Shown: positions 25,381 through 34,262, counted from the stretch's first letter. The stretch: 64,000 bases of DNA from Micromonospora sp. WMMD1102 (GCF_029626265.1 NZ_JARUBN010000001.1:3968001-4032000), one strand, 5' to 3'. Notes: generated from the sequence alone by a model not told the origin. Program-made: numbers and translations.

Positions 25381-26696
25381 CGGTCGAACTGCGGCGCCCG
25401 GTGGGCGACCGGATCGTGTTGGACGATCTCGAACGGCTCTCGTTCCGGGTCGACCGCCGTGCCTACACCGACGACGATTTGGCCGCACTGGAGCTGGCCA
25501 GGATCTTCGATCGCTGCTGGCTGTACGTCGGACACGAATCGGAGATCCCCGGGCCGGGCTCCTATGTGGCACGCGACGTCGGCGGGCGGCCGGTGGTGAT
25601 GGCGCGCGGGTCCGACGGCGTGATCCGGGTGTTCGCGAACAGCTGCACCCACCGGGGGGCGCTGATCTGCTCGCAGCCGGCCGGGCAGGCCAGGTCGTTC
25701 CGGTGCCCCTACCACGACTGGACGTTCTCCAACCGGGGCGACCTGGTCGGGGTTCCGATCCCGGACGGCTACGGGCCGGGCTTCCGGAAGGCGGACTTCG
25801 GCCTGGCGCAGCACCGTTGCGACAGTTACCGCGGCTTCGTCTTCGCCACCTTCGATCCGGAGCAGCCGCGCACCCTGCCCGAATACCTCGCGGGTGCGAC
25901 GGAGTACCTCGACCTGATCGACGACCAGTCCGAGGTGGGGATGGAGGTGATCCAGGGTGCGCAGCTGCACGGGGCTCGGGCCAACTGGAAGCTCATGATG
26001 GAGAACAGCGTCGACATCTACCACTTCCGGGCCCTGCACAAGCGTTACGTCGGCTACATGGAGTCGCTGGGGTCGGTGCCGCCACGACGACGAGGCGGCT
26101 TCGGTCGCGCTCTCGGACTGGGGCACGGAGCCAACGAGCTGCCACCGGCGGCGGCCCGTCCGCTCGCCTACTGGACGCCGATGTTCGGCGCCGAGGTCCG
26201 GCCGCGGATCGAGGCGACGGCGGCACGGTTCGTCGACCGGTTCGGTGCGGAACGCGCCGAACGGATCACCGGCACCAACCGGGCGTTGCTGATCTTCCCC
26301 AACTTGATGATCATCGACGCGATCGCGATCACGATCCGCAAGATCGACCCGGTCGGCGCCGACCAGATGGCCATCACCTCGGTCGCCCTGGCCCCCAGGG
26401 ACGAGGATCCGGACATCCGGGAACTCCGCAAGAGCCACTACCTGACGTTCCTCGGCCCCGCCGGCTTCGCCACCCCCGACGACATCGAGATCATCGAGTC
26501 CTGCCAGCGGGGCTATCTCAACCGCACCATCCGCTACTCGGACCTGTCACGCGGAATGCACAAGGAGATCCCGGAGACCACCGACGAGCTTCCCGCCCGC
26601 GAGTTCTGGCGGCAGTGGGACCGGCTGATGCACGGCGACGACGGTCACCTCGAGGTCGCGCGCCTGGCCGAGACGCAGGGGGCAGGACCACGATGA
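25377..26696 (+). CDS. Rieske non-heme iron oxygenase, alpha subunit
   Basis: A 439-residue oxygenase large subunit. The Rieske cluster ligands are Cys90, His92, Cys110 and His113 (CTHRG then CPYHDW). The mononuclear iron site is Asp213-x2-His216-x4-His221 in SVDIYHFRALH, with a later acidic ligand probably in DDIEIIES. Length matches ring-hydroxylating dioxygenases. The GTG start overlaps the glycosyltransferase stop (GTGA). No ferredoxin or reductase for electron supply is encoded next to it, so it must borrow them. The substrate is likely aromatic or polycyclic. Confidence 0.93.
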   Translation: MTVELRRPVGDRIVLDDLERLSFRVDRRAYTDDDLAALELARIFDRCWLYVGHESEIPGPGSYVARDVGGRPVVMARGSDGVIRVFANSCTHRGALICSQPAGQARSFRCPYHDWTFSNRGDLVGVPIPDGYGPGFRKADFGLAQHRCDSYRGFVFATFDPEQPRTLPEYLAGATEYLDLIDDQSEVGMEVIQGAQLHGARANWKLMMENSVDIYHFRALHKRYVGYMESLGSVPPRRRGGFGRALGLGHGANELPPAAARPLAYWTPMFGAEVRPRIEATAARFVDRFGAERAERITGTNRALLIFPNLMIIDAIAITIRKIDPVGADQMAITSVALAPRDEDPDIRELRKSHYLTFLGPAGFATPDDIEIIESCQRGYLNRTIRYSDLSRGMHKEIPETTDELPAREFWRQWDRLMHGDDGHLEVARLAETQGAGPR

Positions 26697-27205
26697 CCAC
26701 CGGGCTGACGGTCGACGAAGCGGCCCAGGTGCGGCTGTGGCACCGGGTGAGCCAGTTCCTCTTCCGGGAGGCGCGGCTGCTCGACGAGTGGCGGCTACTC
26801 GAGTGGTACGACGAGATGCTCACCGACGACGTCCGCTACTCGATACCGGCCACCGACGTGCGCGGCGGGCCGGCCGACGCACTCGGGCTCGTCGACGACG
26901 ATGCCGCCCGGCTACGCCAGCGGATCGAGCAGTTGCTGAGCGGCGAGGTGTGGTGTGAGAACCCCCGGTCGCGGACGAATCGGATGATCAGCAACGTGGA
27001 GGTCCTGACCGATCGGGGCACGGACCTCGAGGTGGCGGCGAATGTCGTCGTGCACCGGTTCGGGCACGGGCGCTCCGACGCCTACGTGGGAAAGTACCGG
27101 CTCGAACTCGTCGCCGAGGGCGAGTCGTTGCGGATCCGGAGACGGGTCGTGGTGCTCGACCACGAGACGTTGTACGAACACGGCAAGCTCAGCATCATCC
27201 TGTGA
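26693..27205 (+). CDS. Rieske oxygenase, beta subunit
   Basis: A 170-residue small subunit of ring-hydroxylating oxygenases, with the scytalone-dehydratase-like fold. Typical marks are FLFREARLLDEWRLLEWYDEMLTDDVRYSIPA near the N-terminus, RTNRMISNVEV in the middle and RRRVVVLDHETL near the end. It has no catalytic metal ligands; it shapes the alpha3-beta3 complex. ATGA overlap with the alpha gene gives coupled, equimolar synthesis. Confidence 0.92.
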   Translation: MTTGLTVDEAAQVRLWHRVSQFLFREARLLDEWRLLEWYDEMLTDDVRYSIPATDVRGGPADALGLVDDDAARLRQRIEQLLSGEVWCENPRSRTNRMISNVEVLTDRGTDLEVAANVVVHRFGHGRSDAYVGKYRLELVAEGESLRIRRRVVVLDHETLYEHGKLSIIL

Positions 27206-27212
27206 CCGGGCA

Positions 27213-28421
27213 GTGACGGCGGCCGGCCCTGGCAGCGCCGCGCCCGTTGCCGCCGCCCAGCCGGGTCTCCCGCCCGAGGTCTACGTCCTCAGTGTCGTCG
27301 GTGGCTGCGTCATGCTGGGCCTGGGACTGGTGCTCCCGGTGCTCCCGGTCTACGCGGCGACGTTCGGGGCCGGGCCCACCCAGATCGGCGTACTCGTCGC
27401 CCTGTTCGCGTTGATGCGACTGGCCACCAGCCCGTTCTGCGGGCGGCTCGGAGTCCGGTTCGGGGAGCGGCGGGTCCTGGTCGCCGGCCTGCTGCTCTGC
27501 GCGGTCTCCTCGGCCCTCACCGCGTTCGCCGGGTCCTACGGGCAACTGCTCGTCTTCCGCGGCCTCGGCGGCGTCGGCTCGGTGCTGTTCTCGGTGTCCG
27601 CACTCGCCACCCTGCTGGCGGTCGCGCCGGCCGAACAGCGGGGCCGGGCCAGCGCCGTGTTCGAAGCAGGCTTCCTGCTCGGCGGGATCTGCGGACCAGC
27701 ACTCGGCGGGCTCCTCGCTCTACTCGCCCTGTCCGCGCCGTTCGTGGCGTACGCCGTGCTGTTGCTAGCCGCCGCGGTGCTGACCCTGGCGGTGCTCCGC
27801 ACCGGCCGAACTGCCGGCGCGGAGCCTGGCCGCGACGTGGTCCGGCTGCCGGTCCTGCTGCGGGACCGCCGCTACCTGGTGGCCTGTCTCGCGGCGTTGG
27901 CGCAGGGATGGGTCCTGTTCGGGCTACGCAGCGCGCTGGTACCCACGGTGGTCGTGGCGTGGCGGCACGACGTGACGTGGGTCGGCTGGGCGTTCACGAT
28001 CTCCGCCGTCGTCCAGGCGCTGCTGATCATGCCGGCCGGTCGGGTTGTCGACCGGGCCGGCCGCCGACCGGCCATGATCGCCGGCACCGGTGTGGCCGCG
28101 GCGGCGATCGCGGCCCTGATGTTCGTGGACCGGTACGTCTGGCTCGTCGTCCTGCTCGGCGTCTACGCGGCGGGATCGGCACTGCTCAACGCCGCACCGG
28201 CGGCGTTGGTCGGTGACGTCGTCGCCGGCCGGGCCGGCAGCGGCGTCGCCGTCTTCTCGATGTGCACCGACGTCGGCGCCGTGGTCGGACCGGTGGTCGT
28301 CGGCCTCGTCGCCGAGCGGGTGGGTGTGCCGGCCGCCTTCGGCAGCGGCGCCGCGCTGCTGGCCGTCGCCTTCGTCGCGTCGTGGACGTTGCCAACTGTT
28401 CGACCGACACCAAGGAGTTGA
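27213..28421 (+). CDS. MFS exporter
   Basis: A 402-residue protein with 12 predicted membrane helices. It has the MFS motif GRLGVRFGERRVLVAG between helices 2 and 3 and a second copy GRVVDRAGRRPAMIAG in the C-terminal half. The pattern fits DHA1-type drug exporters. GTG 27213 starts eight nt after the beta-subunit stop and has no strong ribosome site. In this cluster it is the likely exporter of, or immunity factor for, the oxygenated glycoside. Confidence 0.88.
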   Translation: MTAAGPGSAAPVAAAQPGLPPEVYVLSVVGGCVMLGLGLVLPVLPVYAATFGAGPTQIGVLVALFALMRLATSPFCGRLGVRFGERRVLVAGLLLCAVSSALTAFAGSYGQLLVFRGLGGVGSVLFSVSALATLLAVAPAEQRGRASAVFEAGFLLGGICGPALGGLLALLALSAPFVAYAVLLLAAAVLTLAVLRTGRTAGAEPGRDVVRLPVLLRDRRYLVACLAALAQGWVLFGLRSALVPTVVVAWRHDVTWVGWAFTISAVVQALLIMPAGRVVDRAGRRPAMIAGTGVAAAAIAALMFVDRYVWLVVLLGVYAAGSALLNAAPAALVGDVVAGRAGSGVAVFSMCTDVGAVVGPVVVGLVAERVGVPAAFGSGAALLAVAFVASWTLPTVRPTPRS

Positions 28422-28424
28422 TCG

Positions 28425-28817
28425 ATGAACCAGCCGGCTGCCCGACACGAGCGGGGTGCGGCCATGTTCCAGCAGGTCTTCGGCCGCGAACCGCGCCCGG
28501 GCTCCTATCCGGAATTCCTGCGGATCACCGTCGACCACCTGTTCGGTGAGATCTGGACCCGCCCGCACCTGAGCGTCGAGGAGCGCGAACTGGTCGCGCT
28601 GACCGCTGTCACGCTGGCCCGGACCGACTGGGAGTTGCGCGGCCACATCGGTGCCGCCCTGCACCTCGGGATGTCACGGGAGAAGATCGTCGAGGTCATC
28701 ATCCAGCTCGCCTACTACGGCGGCTGGCCGGTCGCCAACAACGGGCTGCGGGTCGCCCAGGAGGTGTTCGCCGAGCTGGACGGCGCCAGCGGGAAGGACG
28801 CGGACCATGACCGGTGA
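28425..28817 (+). CDS. carboxymuconolactone decarboxylase-family protein
   Basis: A 130-residue all-helical protein. It shows the CMD pattern LSVEERELVALTAVTLARTDWELRGHIGAALHLGMSREKIVEVI. The Cys-x-x-Cys of AhpD-type peroxidase relatives is absent, so this is the decarboxylase-like branch. A role in tautomer or lactone chemistry of an aromatic product is plausible. ATG 28425 has AAGGAG seven nt upstream. It overlaps the next gene by 11 nt. Confidence 0.87.
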   Translation: MNQPAARHERGAAMFQQVFGREPRPGSYPEFLRITVDHLFGEIWTRPHLSVEERELVALTAVTLARTDWELRGHIGAALHLGMSREKIVEVIIQLAYYGGWPVANNGLRVAQEVFAELDGASGKDADHDR

Positions 28818-29343
28818 ACCGCCTCCCCTCGACCCCGCCGAGAAGGTCGACCTGTGGCGCCAGCGGTTCTTCGAGGCCCAGGCGGCGGCGGAGGAGTTCA
28901 TCCTGGGCGAGCACGGCGAAGAGGGCCTGGCCGCCTGGATCCAGGCGAACTCCCGGATCACCGCGACGCTGCTGCGGGCGCAACGGCCCGCCGGGGTGTC
29001 CGCCACCGATCACTTCATGACCCGGCTGCGACGTCAGCTGCTGCTGTACGACTCGACGGTGACCAGTGAGCCCCAGCCCTCGGGCACCGTCCTGCGCAAC
29101 GCCGACTGCGGAATCCTCCGTTACCGCAGAAGGGCCGCCCGCGCGGGCGTGGTGCTGACGTTCTCGTCACCGTGTCCGTACTGCCAGGAGCTCAACACCG
29201 CCATCGCCGCCCGCTACCTGGAACCGGACGTCGCGGTGTCGTGCGAACAGGCGGGCGACGGGTGCACCTGGCGGGCGGAGTCCCCACACGGCCCGGGAGA
29301 GGAGGCGGCCGGGTCACCGCAGCGCGGCCGGGCCGGAGACTGA
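28807..29343 (+). CDS. Cys-containing protein of unknown function
   Basis: A 178-residue soluble protein, alpha-helical at the N-terminus (residues 10-85). After about residue 115 comes a segment with CPYCQELN followed by CEQAGDGC and a Trp. The spacing could bind a metal or form a redox site. The CPY-x-C layout is reminiscent of L-2-amino-thiazoline-4-carboxylate hydrolase-like proteins, but the match is weak. It is the last gene of the coupled cluster. Its last 130 nt overlap the 3' end of the convergent flavin-reductase gene, so the C-terminal tail after about residue 136 may be dispensable. Confidence 0.65.
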   Translation: MTGEPPPLDPAEKVDLWRQRFFEAQAAAEEFILGEHGEEGLAAWIQANSRITATLLRAQRPAGVSATDHFMTRLRRQLLLYDSTVTSEPQPSGTVLRNADCGILRYRRRAARAGVVLTFSSPCPYCQELNTAIAARYLEPDVAVSCEQAGDGCTWRAESPHGPGEEAAGSPQRGRAGD

Positions 29344-29942
29344 ACGACCGGCAGTGCCGTGCGGTCGTCGGCCGGTGACCGGCTGTTGTCGAGCGTCATG
29401 CCGAGTTGCCGGCCCACGGCCACACACAGGTCGATCGCCGCGGTGCGGGTCAGGTCCTGGTGACCGTTCTGGCTGAAACACGCCGACGCCACGTTCTTGT
29501 TCCGTAACCGCAGGTACCACGGGAACAACGAGCCCAGTGCGGGCTCGGTCAGCATCGTGCGGGAATGCACGATCGTCCCCACCAGCAGGTTGCCGAACGG
29601 ACGTTGCCGGGCGTTCATGAAGCTTTTCAGACGTTCCTGAAAGATCTTCAACACCGCGGGTACGTTTCCCGCGTACACCGGCATGGCGAGCAGCATCGCC
29701 TGCGCGCCCTCGGCCAGGTCGACCACATGCTCGAAGTCGTCGTCGAGCGTGCACCGGCCCACCTCGGGATCCAGGCAGGTGTCCTCCCCCTCGCACATCT
29801 CGATGCGGTGGTCGATCAACCGAATGCGCTGGATCTCCGCGTCGGCGACCTCCCGGACGACACCGGTGATCGCCGCCTCGAGCAGCGCGTCCGTAAGCGA
29901 CGGTTGACGTTTCTGTGTGCAGGACAACGCAACGACCTTCAC
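29214..29942 (-). CDS. NAD(P)H-dependent FMN reductase (flavodoxin-like fold)
   Basis: A 242-residue flavoprotein. The N-terminal strand VKVVALSCTQKRQPS binds the FMN phosphate, and LLAMPVYAGNVPAVLKIFQERLKSF is the second flavin loop of the WrbA/FMN_red group. A three-Cys stretch (MCEGEDTCLDPEVGRC) resembles, in degenerate form, the cluster region of iron-sulfur flavoproteins. GTG 29942 matches the usual strand start. The C-terminal tail after residue 200 is low complexity and overlaps the convergent gene by 130 nt. It could feed electrons to the Rieske oxygenase, though that is inference. Confidence 0.8.
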   Translation of the reverse strand: MKVVALSCTQKRQPSLTDALLEAAITGVVREVADAEIQRIRLIDHRIEMCEGEDTCLDPEVGRCTLDDDFEHVVDLAEGAQAMLLAMPVYAGNVPAVLKIFQERLKSFMNARQRPFGNLLVGTIVHSRTMLTEPALGSLFPWYLRLRNKNVASACFSQNGHQDLTRTAAIDLCVAVGRQLGMTLDNSRSPADDRTALPVVQSPARPRCGDPAASSPGPCGDSARQVHPSPACSHDTATSGSR

Positions 29943-29988
29943 CCGACGGGCCTCCCCTGTCCGCTCCGCACCATCCAGGACCGACCAC

Positions 29989-30005
29989 CTGACGAAAACC
30001 GTCAG
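29989..30005. promoter_or_regulatory. small dyad in the flavin-reductase promoter
   Basis: CTGACG-AAAAC-CGTCAG is a perfect 6-bp dyad with a five-base A-rich centre, 47 bp upstream of the FMN reductase start. It is a candidate operator. Confidence 0.4.
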
Positions 30006-30165
30006 TGGCCGCACACCGGGGCAGCCACAACATACCCACAATCGCGAAAGCGCGGCGACCGGTCGGGAACCGTCCGGCCGACCCGGCGACAGGCGGGCGA
30101 AAGAATCGTGTCAGTTCGACGAGGGCGTCGACTTCTACCGTGTTCCCAACAGCCAAGCCGGCTGG

Positions 30166-30226
30166 GACAGGCCGGCCGGTTTCCCGATGCCGTAAGGGGT
30201 CGGTTCGGGAAACCGGACGACCTGTC
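30166..30226 (+). promoter_or_regulatory. long inverted repeat in the leader of the small secreted protein gene
   Basis: The inner arms CCGGTTTCCCGA (30176-30187) and TCGGGAAACCGG (30205-30216) match perfectly over 12 bp around a 17-nt loop. The outer arms GACAGG (30166-30171) and CCTGTC (30221-30226) extend it after a 4x4 internal loop. It ends 20 nt before the start codon, too far from the stop of any gene to be a terminator. It can be a dimeric operator or a structured 5' leader controlling translation. Confidence 0.65.
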
Positions 30227-30246
30227 CGCGAATCGAGAGGATGTTC

Positions 30247-30567
30247 ATGCACCTGAAGAGAGTGGCGGTAGGGGTGGCTGTCACGGCCATGGCGACGTTG
30301 GGGATCGCCACCGCCGCGGCAGCACCGGCAAGCGCCGCGTACCAGGCGCCGGAGGCCGTTGCGAGTGCCGTGCTGACCTCGGACGGCGACGTCAGCATCG
30401 CGGGCGAGAACTACGTCCAGTGCAGCTACTCCTACTGGGACTGCGTCCACACGCGGTCCAACTTCGCGCGGTACTACGCGGTCTCGCCGATCTACCAGTA
30501 CCACGAGGGCTGCACCCTCCCTGGCGGGTGCCCTGAGTTGGTCTACTACTTCTACTACTACAACTGA
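30247..30567 (+). CDS. small secreted Cys/Tyr-rich protein
   Basis: A 106-residue protein with a classical Sec signal (basic MHLKR, hydrophobic VAVGVAVTAMATLGIATAAA, cleavage near PASA). The mature part of about 75 residues has four Cys (QCSYSYWDC and CTLPGGC) and an unusually Tyr-rich end (YYFYYYN). The spacing fits two disulfides in a compact exported domain. ATG 30247 is preferred because GAGAGG lies six nt upstream; ATG 30241 touches it. No family is recognised. It could be a surface protein, toxin, inhibitor or bacteriocin-like product. Confidence 0.75.
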   Translation: MHLKRVAVGVAVTAMATLGIATAAAAPASAAYQAPEAVASAVLTSDGDVSIAGENYVQCSYSYWDCVHTRSNFARYYAVSPIYQYHEGCTLPGGCPELVYYFYYYN

Positions 30568-30666
30568 CAGGTCCGGCCTGAGCAGCGCAGGGCCTTTCGA
30601 AGTCGTGGTAGTCCAGGTCAGGCCCGGGGCCGGGTGGCACCGGGCCTGACCCGCACGTAGGTCTGG

Positions 30667-33651
30667 TCAACCGGAGCCGGCCTGCTTGAGCAGGGCGTCG
30701 GCCCTCGCCCTGAGCAGCGGTACGGACGCGGCGTCCGAGGTGGACAACAGGGTGTGCAGCAGGGCCGCCGCGCCTGCGGAGTCACCGCCGGCCAGCAGCG
30801 CTTCGGCAAGGCGCAGGTTCGCGATGAACACCCCCCGGGGGTCGCCTACCTCGACCATTCGCCGTAGCGCCTCCCGCGCCTCGGTCATGGCGGCCGGGAA
30901 GTCGCCGCGCGCACGGCGCAACCGGCTGTGGTGCACGAGCAGCCAGCCGAGGCCGTGGGCGTTGTTGACCGCGTCGGTCACCTCGCGTGCCTGCGCGTAC
31001 GTCGAGTCGGCCAGGTCCAGCTCGCCGAGCGAGATCGCGCAGTCCAACTTGCGGACCAGCAGGGCCCGGTGGCTGTCGGTGTTCCAGATCGTCGGTGCGT
31101 GGGCCAGCGCCCGGTCCAGCAGGGGCAGCGCCTCGGCCGGTCGGTCCTGCAGGACCAGGGTGTCGGCCTGGGTTCGCAGCGCCAGCACGATGGCGTCGGG
31201 ATCGCCGGTCCCGTACGCGATCGCGGTCGCCTCCTCCGCGTGCGGGAGTGCCGGCCGACCCTGGAACATCCGGGCGAACGCGAAACCGGTGAGGCTGTGC
31301 ACGAGTTCGTGCCTCAGTCCGAGGCGGCGGAACACGGCCACCGAGCCCTCGAACTCCCCGGCGGCCTCGTCGAGGCAGAGGGAGAGCAGCACGTCCGCCC
31401 GGCTGCTCGCCTGCCGGCTGGCGACCCGCTCGTCCCCGGCCGCCCGGGCGGCGTCCCGGACGGTCGCGCGGACCCGTGCGATCTGCTCGTACCCGCCACG
31501 GATGGAGAGCGGCGGAATGATCATGTCGGCCAGCAGCGCCGCCTTGTCGTAGCTGCCCAGCCGGCACGCCTGCGTGATGGCGTACAACAGCTGGCTCCGC
31601 TCGGTCTGCAGCCACGCGCCCGGGTCGGCGGTGAGGCCGGCGATGTCCACCGGCCCGGTGGCGATACCGTCCGGCAGCGGGTCGGGCGGCAACCCGTCCT
31701 TGCGGTCCACCCGCAGGTGCACACTGTGCGCCAGGACGAGGAACGTGTCCAGCAGTCGTCCGTACGCGGCCCGGGTCACCTCCTCGTCCTCGCCGTCGGC
31801 CAGCTCACGGGCGTACAGCGCGACCAGGTCGTGCGGCCGGTAACGCAGCTGACCGGTCAGGTCGAGGCCGACCGGCTCCAGCAGGCCGGCGGCCATCAGC
31901 TGCTCGATGGCGCGTTCCCCGTCGCCACCGTCGGTGATGGCGCCGAGAGTCCAGGCGGCGAAGGATTCGGCGAGCAGCAGACCCATCCGGCGCAGCGCCA
32001 GCTGGATCGGACCGGCCAACCCGCTGTAGCCGACCGCCAGCTCCGAGCGGACCGCCAGGTCGCCCACGGCCAACTCGTCGAGCCGCCGGTGCTCGTCCTG
32101 TAGCCGATCCGCCAACACGCGCAGTTGCAGGGTGGGCCGGGGCTGGAGCCGGGCGCCGATGATCCGCACCGCGAGCGGGAGGCGGCCACACAGATCCACC
32201 AGTTTCTCCGCGGCCGTCCGCTCCCCGGCGACACGGTCCGGATCGAGGATCTGGTCGAGCAGCGACACGCCCTCGGTGACCGAGAACGGCTGTAGGCGGT
32301 GGCGATCGGCAGCGGGAATCTCGTCGAGCGACCGCCTGCTGGTGACGAGGACCGCGCAGCTGGCCGTACCGGGCAGCAGCGGTGCCACCTGTCTGGCGTC
32401 GGCGGCGTCGTCGAGCACGATCAGGATCCGGCGGTCGGCCACCCGCGCCCGGAACGTCGCCGCCCGCGCCTGCACGGAGCGCGGCTGGGCGTCGGGGAGC
32501 AGCCCCAGCGCGTACAACAGCTCGCCGAGCACTTCGGCGACATCCCGCGGAGCCGGGCCGCCACCGCCCAGGTTGACATAGAGCTGGCCGTCCGGAAAAC
32601 GGTCCCGCAGGCCGTGTGCGACGTGCACGGCGAGCGCCGACTTTCCCACTCCGGCCACCCCACTCACCACCACGATGGGTGGCGTGGCCGGCTCACCCCC
32701 GGTGGCCAGCAGGCTGGCGATCCCCGCCACCTGCGCTGCCCGGCCGACGAAGTCACCGATCGCCGGCGGCAGCTGGCACAGCGCCGTCGAGCCCGGTGCC
32801 GGGTCGTCGCGGGCGTCGTCGTCCAGCGCCTCACCGAGCAGGATCGCCTGGTGCACCGCGCGCAACTCGGGCCCCGGGTCCAAGCCCAGCTCGGTGCGCA
32901 GCAGCGCCGCGACGTCACGGTAGACCTTCAGGGCCTCCGCCTGCCGCCCCGACCGGTAAAGGGCGCGCATCAGGTGTGCCCGCAGCTCCTCCTGGAACGG
33001 GTACGCCGCGGCGAGTGCGCCCAGCTCCTCGACCACCGCCCGGTGGTGCCCGAGCGCCAGTTCCAGGGCGAACCGGCGCGCGGCGGCTTCGAGGCACCGC
33101 TCCTGCACCTGCGGCACCTCCTCGCGGTGCAGTGCCGCCGAGTCCACGTCGAACAGGATCGGGCCGCGCCACAACGCGGTCGCCGCCCGCAACGACTCGA
33201 GCGCGGCCGCCCGGTCGCCACGGCCCAGGGCGATCCGCACGCTCTCCAGGAGCTCGTCGAACTCCTGGAGATCGCAGCAGCCGGTCGGCAGTTCGATGAC
33301 GTACCCGCCGCTGCGCGTGTGGATGGCGGCGTCGGCACCCAGCAGCCGGCGCAGCCGCGCGACGTACGTCTGGAGGGCCGCTCGCGCCTCGGCCGGTGGT
33401 TCGTGGTCCCACAACCGGTCGACCAGGACGCTTACCGGCACGACACGGCCGGCCCGGAGCAGCAGCGATGCCAGGATGATCCGGAGCTTCGCCGCGGAGA
33501 GCACGACGAGCGCGCCGTTCCGGCGTATCTCCAGATTTCCCAGGATGCGGAAGTGGATGACAGCCGGGGCCGGCTCCCCGGAGGGTGCGGCAGGCACGGT
33601 CGGGTGGCTTGCCCTGGGCACTGTCGACGCGGTCACCCGTCGGGTCGTCAC
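30667..33651 (-). CDS. SARP-type regulator with NTPase and TPR domains (AfsR-like)
   Basis: A 994-residue regulator. Residues ~32-105 form an OmpR-like winged helix (IHFRILGNLEIRR, then AALQTYVARLRRLLG) and ~110-255 the bacterial transcriptional activation domain. An NB-ARC-type NTPase follows with Walker A GVAGVGKSAL at 331-340 and ILIVLDDA as Walker B. The C-terminal third is a TPR superhelix. This is the AfsR/large-SARP architecture that activates secondary-metabolite genes. The GTG start overlaps the TGA of the glyoxalase-like gene. It is the best candidate activator for the tailoring cluster at 24 kb, whose promoter has an 11-bp direct repeat. Confidence 0.92.
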   Translation of the reverse strand: MTTRRVTASTVPRASHPTVPAAPSGEPAPAVIHFRILGNLEIRRNGALVVLSAAKLRIILASLLLRAGRVVPVSVLVDRLWDHEPPAEARAALQTYVARLRRLLGADAAIHTRSGGYVIELPTGCCDLQEFDELLESVRIALGRGDRAAALESLRAATALWRGPILFDVDSAALHREEVPQVQERCLEAAARRFALELALGHHRAVVEELGALAAAYPFQEELRAHLMRALYRSGRQAEALKVYRDVAALLRTELGLDPGPELRAVHQAILLGEALDDDARDDPAPGSTALCQLPPAIGDFVGRAAQVAGIASLLATGGEPATPPIVVVSGVAGVGKSALAVHVAHGLRDRFPDGQLYVNLGGGGPAPRDVAEVLGELLYALGLLPDAQPRSVQARAATFRARVADRRILIVLDDAADARQVAPLLPGTASCAVLVTSRRSLDEIPAADRHRLQPFSVTEGVSLLDQILDPDRVAGERTAAEKLVDLCGRLPLAVRIIGARLQPRPTLQLRVLADRLQDEHRRLDELAVGDLAVRSELAVGYSGLAGPIQLALRRMGLLLAESFAAWTLGAITDGGDGERAIEQLMAAGLLEPVGLDLTGQLRYRPHDLVALYARELADGEDEEVTRAAYGRLLDTFLVLAHSVHLRVDRKDGLPPDPLPDGIATGPVDIAGLTADPGAWLQTERSQLLYAITQACRLGSYDKAALLADMIIPPLSIRGGYEQIARVRATVRDAARAAGDERVASRQASSRADVLLSLCLDEAAGEFEGSVAVFRRLGLRHELVHSLTGFAFARMFQGRPALPHAEEATAIAYGTGDPDAIVLALRTQADTLVLQDRPAEALPLLDRALAHAPTIWNTDSHRALLVRKLDCAISLGELDLADSTYAQAREVTDAVNNAHGLGWLLVHHSRLRRARGDFPAAMTEAREALRRMVEVGDPRGVFIANLRLAEALLAGGDSAGAAALLHTLLSTSDAASVPLLRARADALLKQAGSG

Positions 33652-34172
33652 CGCGGTGCGGGAGGCGGGTCTGTCCGGTCCTGCTGCCCGGAGCGGTGGT
33701 CGTCAGGACGTCGCGGATCCGGGGACGGCGGCGCTCCGCCGTGGTCCGGGGCGCCGGCCGGGGCATCCGGCGGGCCTGGGGCTGTCTGTTCCTCGAACAG
33801 GGTCAGGTGGATCGTTCCGGGTGCGTCCAGCCTGGCGTTGAGGGAGTCCCATGGCGTACGCGTGGGTGGCGCGACCGACGTGGCGCCGGCCGCGAGGGCG
33901 TCCCGGTTGGCCAGCTCGCAGTCTTCGACCTCGAGGGCCAGCCGGAAGCGTGGTGCGACCCGTCGCCCTACTTCGACGCGGTCGATGAGCTCGATCTGCG
34001 CGGTGTTCGACAGCTCCAGTGTCGCCCGGCCCGCGTCGAGAATCGTCACTTCAGCGCCCCCCGCACTGGAGTAGGACTCCGCGACCGGCATCGCGAGCGC
34101 GTCGCGGAAGAACGCCACCGTCTGTTCGTAGTCTGACGCGTGCACCACGAGGCGGAGTTGGCGAACCGTCAT
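33648..34172 (-). CDS. VOC/glyoxalase-fold protein
   Basis: A 174-residue protein with one glyoxalase/bleomycin-resistance domain: MTVRQLRLVVHASDYEQTVAFFRDAL, EVTILDAGRATLELS, FRLALEVEDCE and TIHLTLFEEQ. The C-terminal 45 residues are a Pro/Asp-rich tail unlike the family, probably read-through into the coupling region. ATG 34172 is the start that matches the fold. It is coupled to the SARP gene by GTGA and divergent from a TetR gene. It could bind or detoxify a small ligand, but its substrate is unknown. Confidence 0.85.
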   Translation of the reverse strand: MTVRQLRLVVHASDYEQTVAFFRDALAMPVAESYSSAGGAEVTILDAGRATLELSNTAQIELIDRVEVGRRVAPRFRLALEVEDCELANRDALAAGATSVAPPTRTPWDSLNARLDAPGTIHLTLFEEQTAPGPPDAPAGAPDHGGAPPSPDPRRPDDHRSGQQDRTDPPPAPR

Positions 34173-34262
34173 GCCGAAAACCTCCAGACCGCAGCCTGCT
34201 GGTGCGGGCCGCGCACGCCGGCTCGACCCGGGCGCGAATCGGAACGGAACGGAACGCATTAC

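Noticed and set aside
28807..29343. Firm assignment of the Cys-containing protein as L-2-amino-thiazoline-4-carboxylate hydrolase
   Set aside because: Only the CPY and later Cys positions are reminiscent; without a profile comparison the assignment is not supportable.
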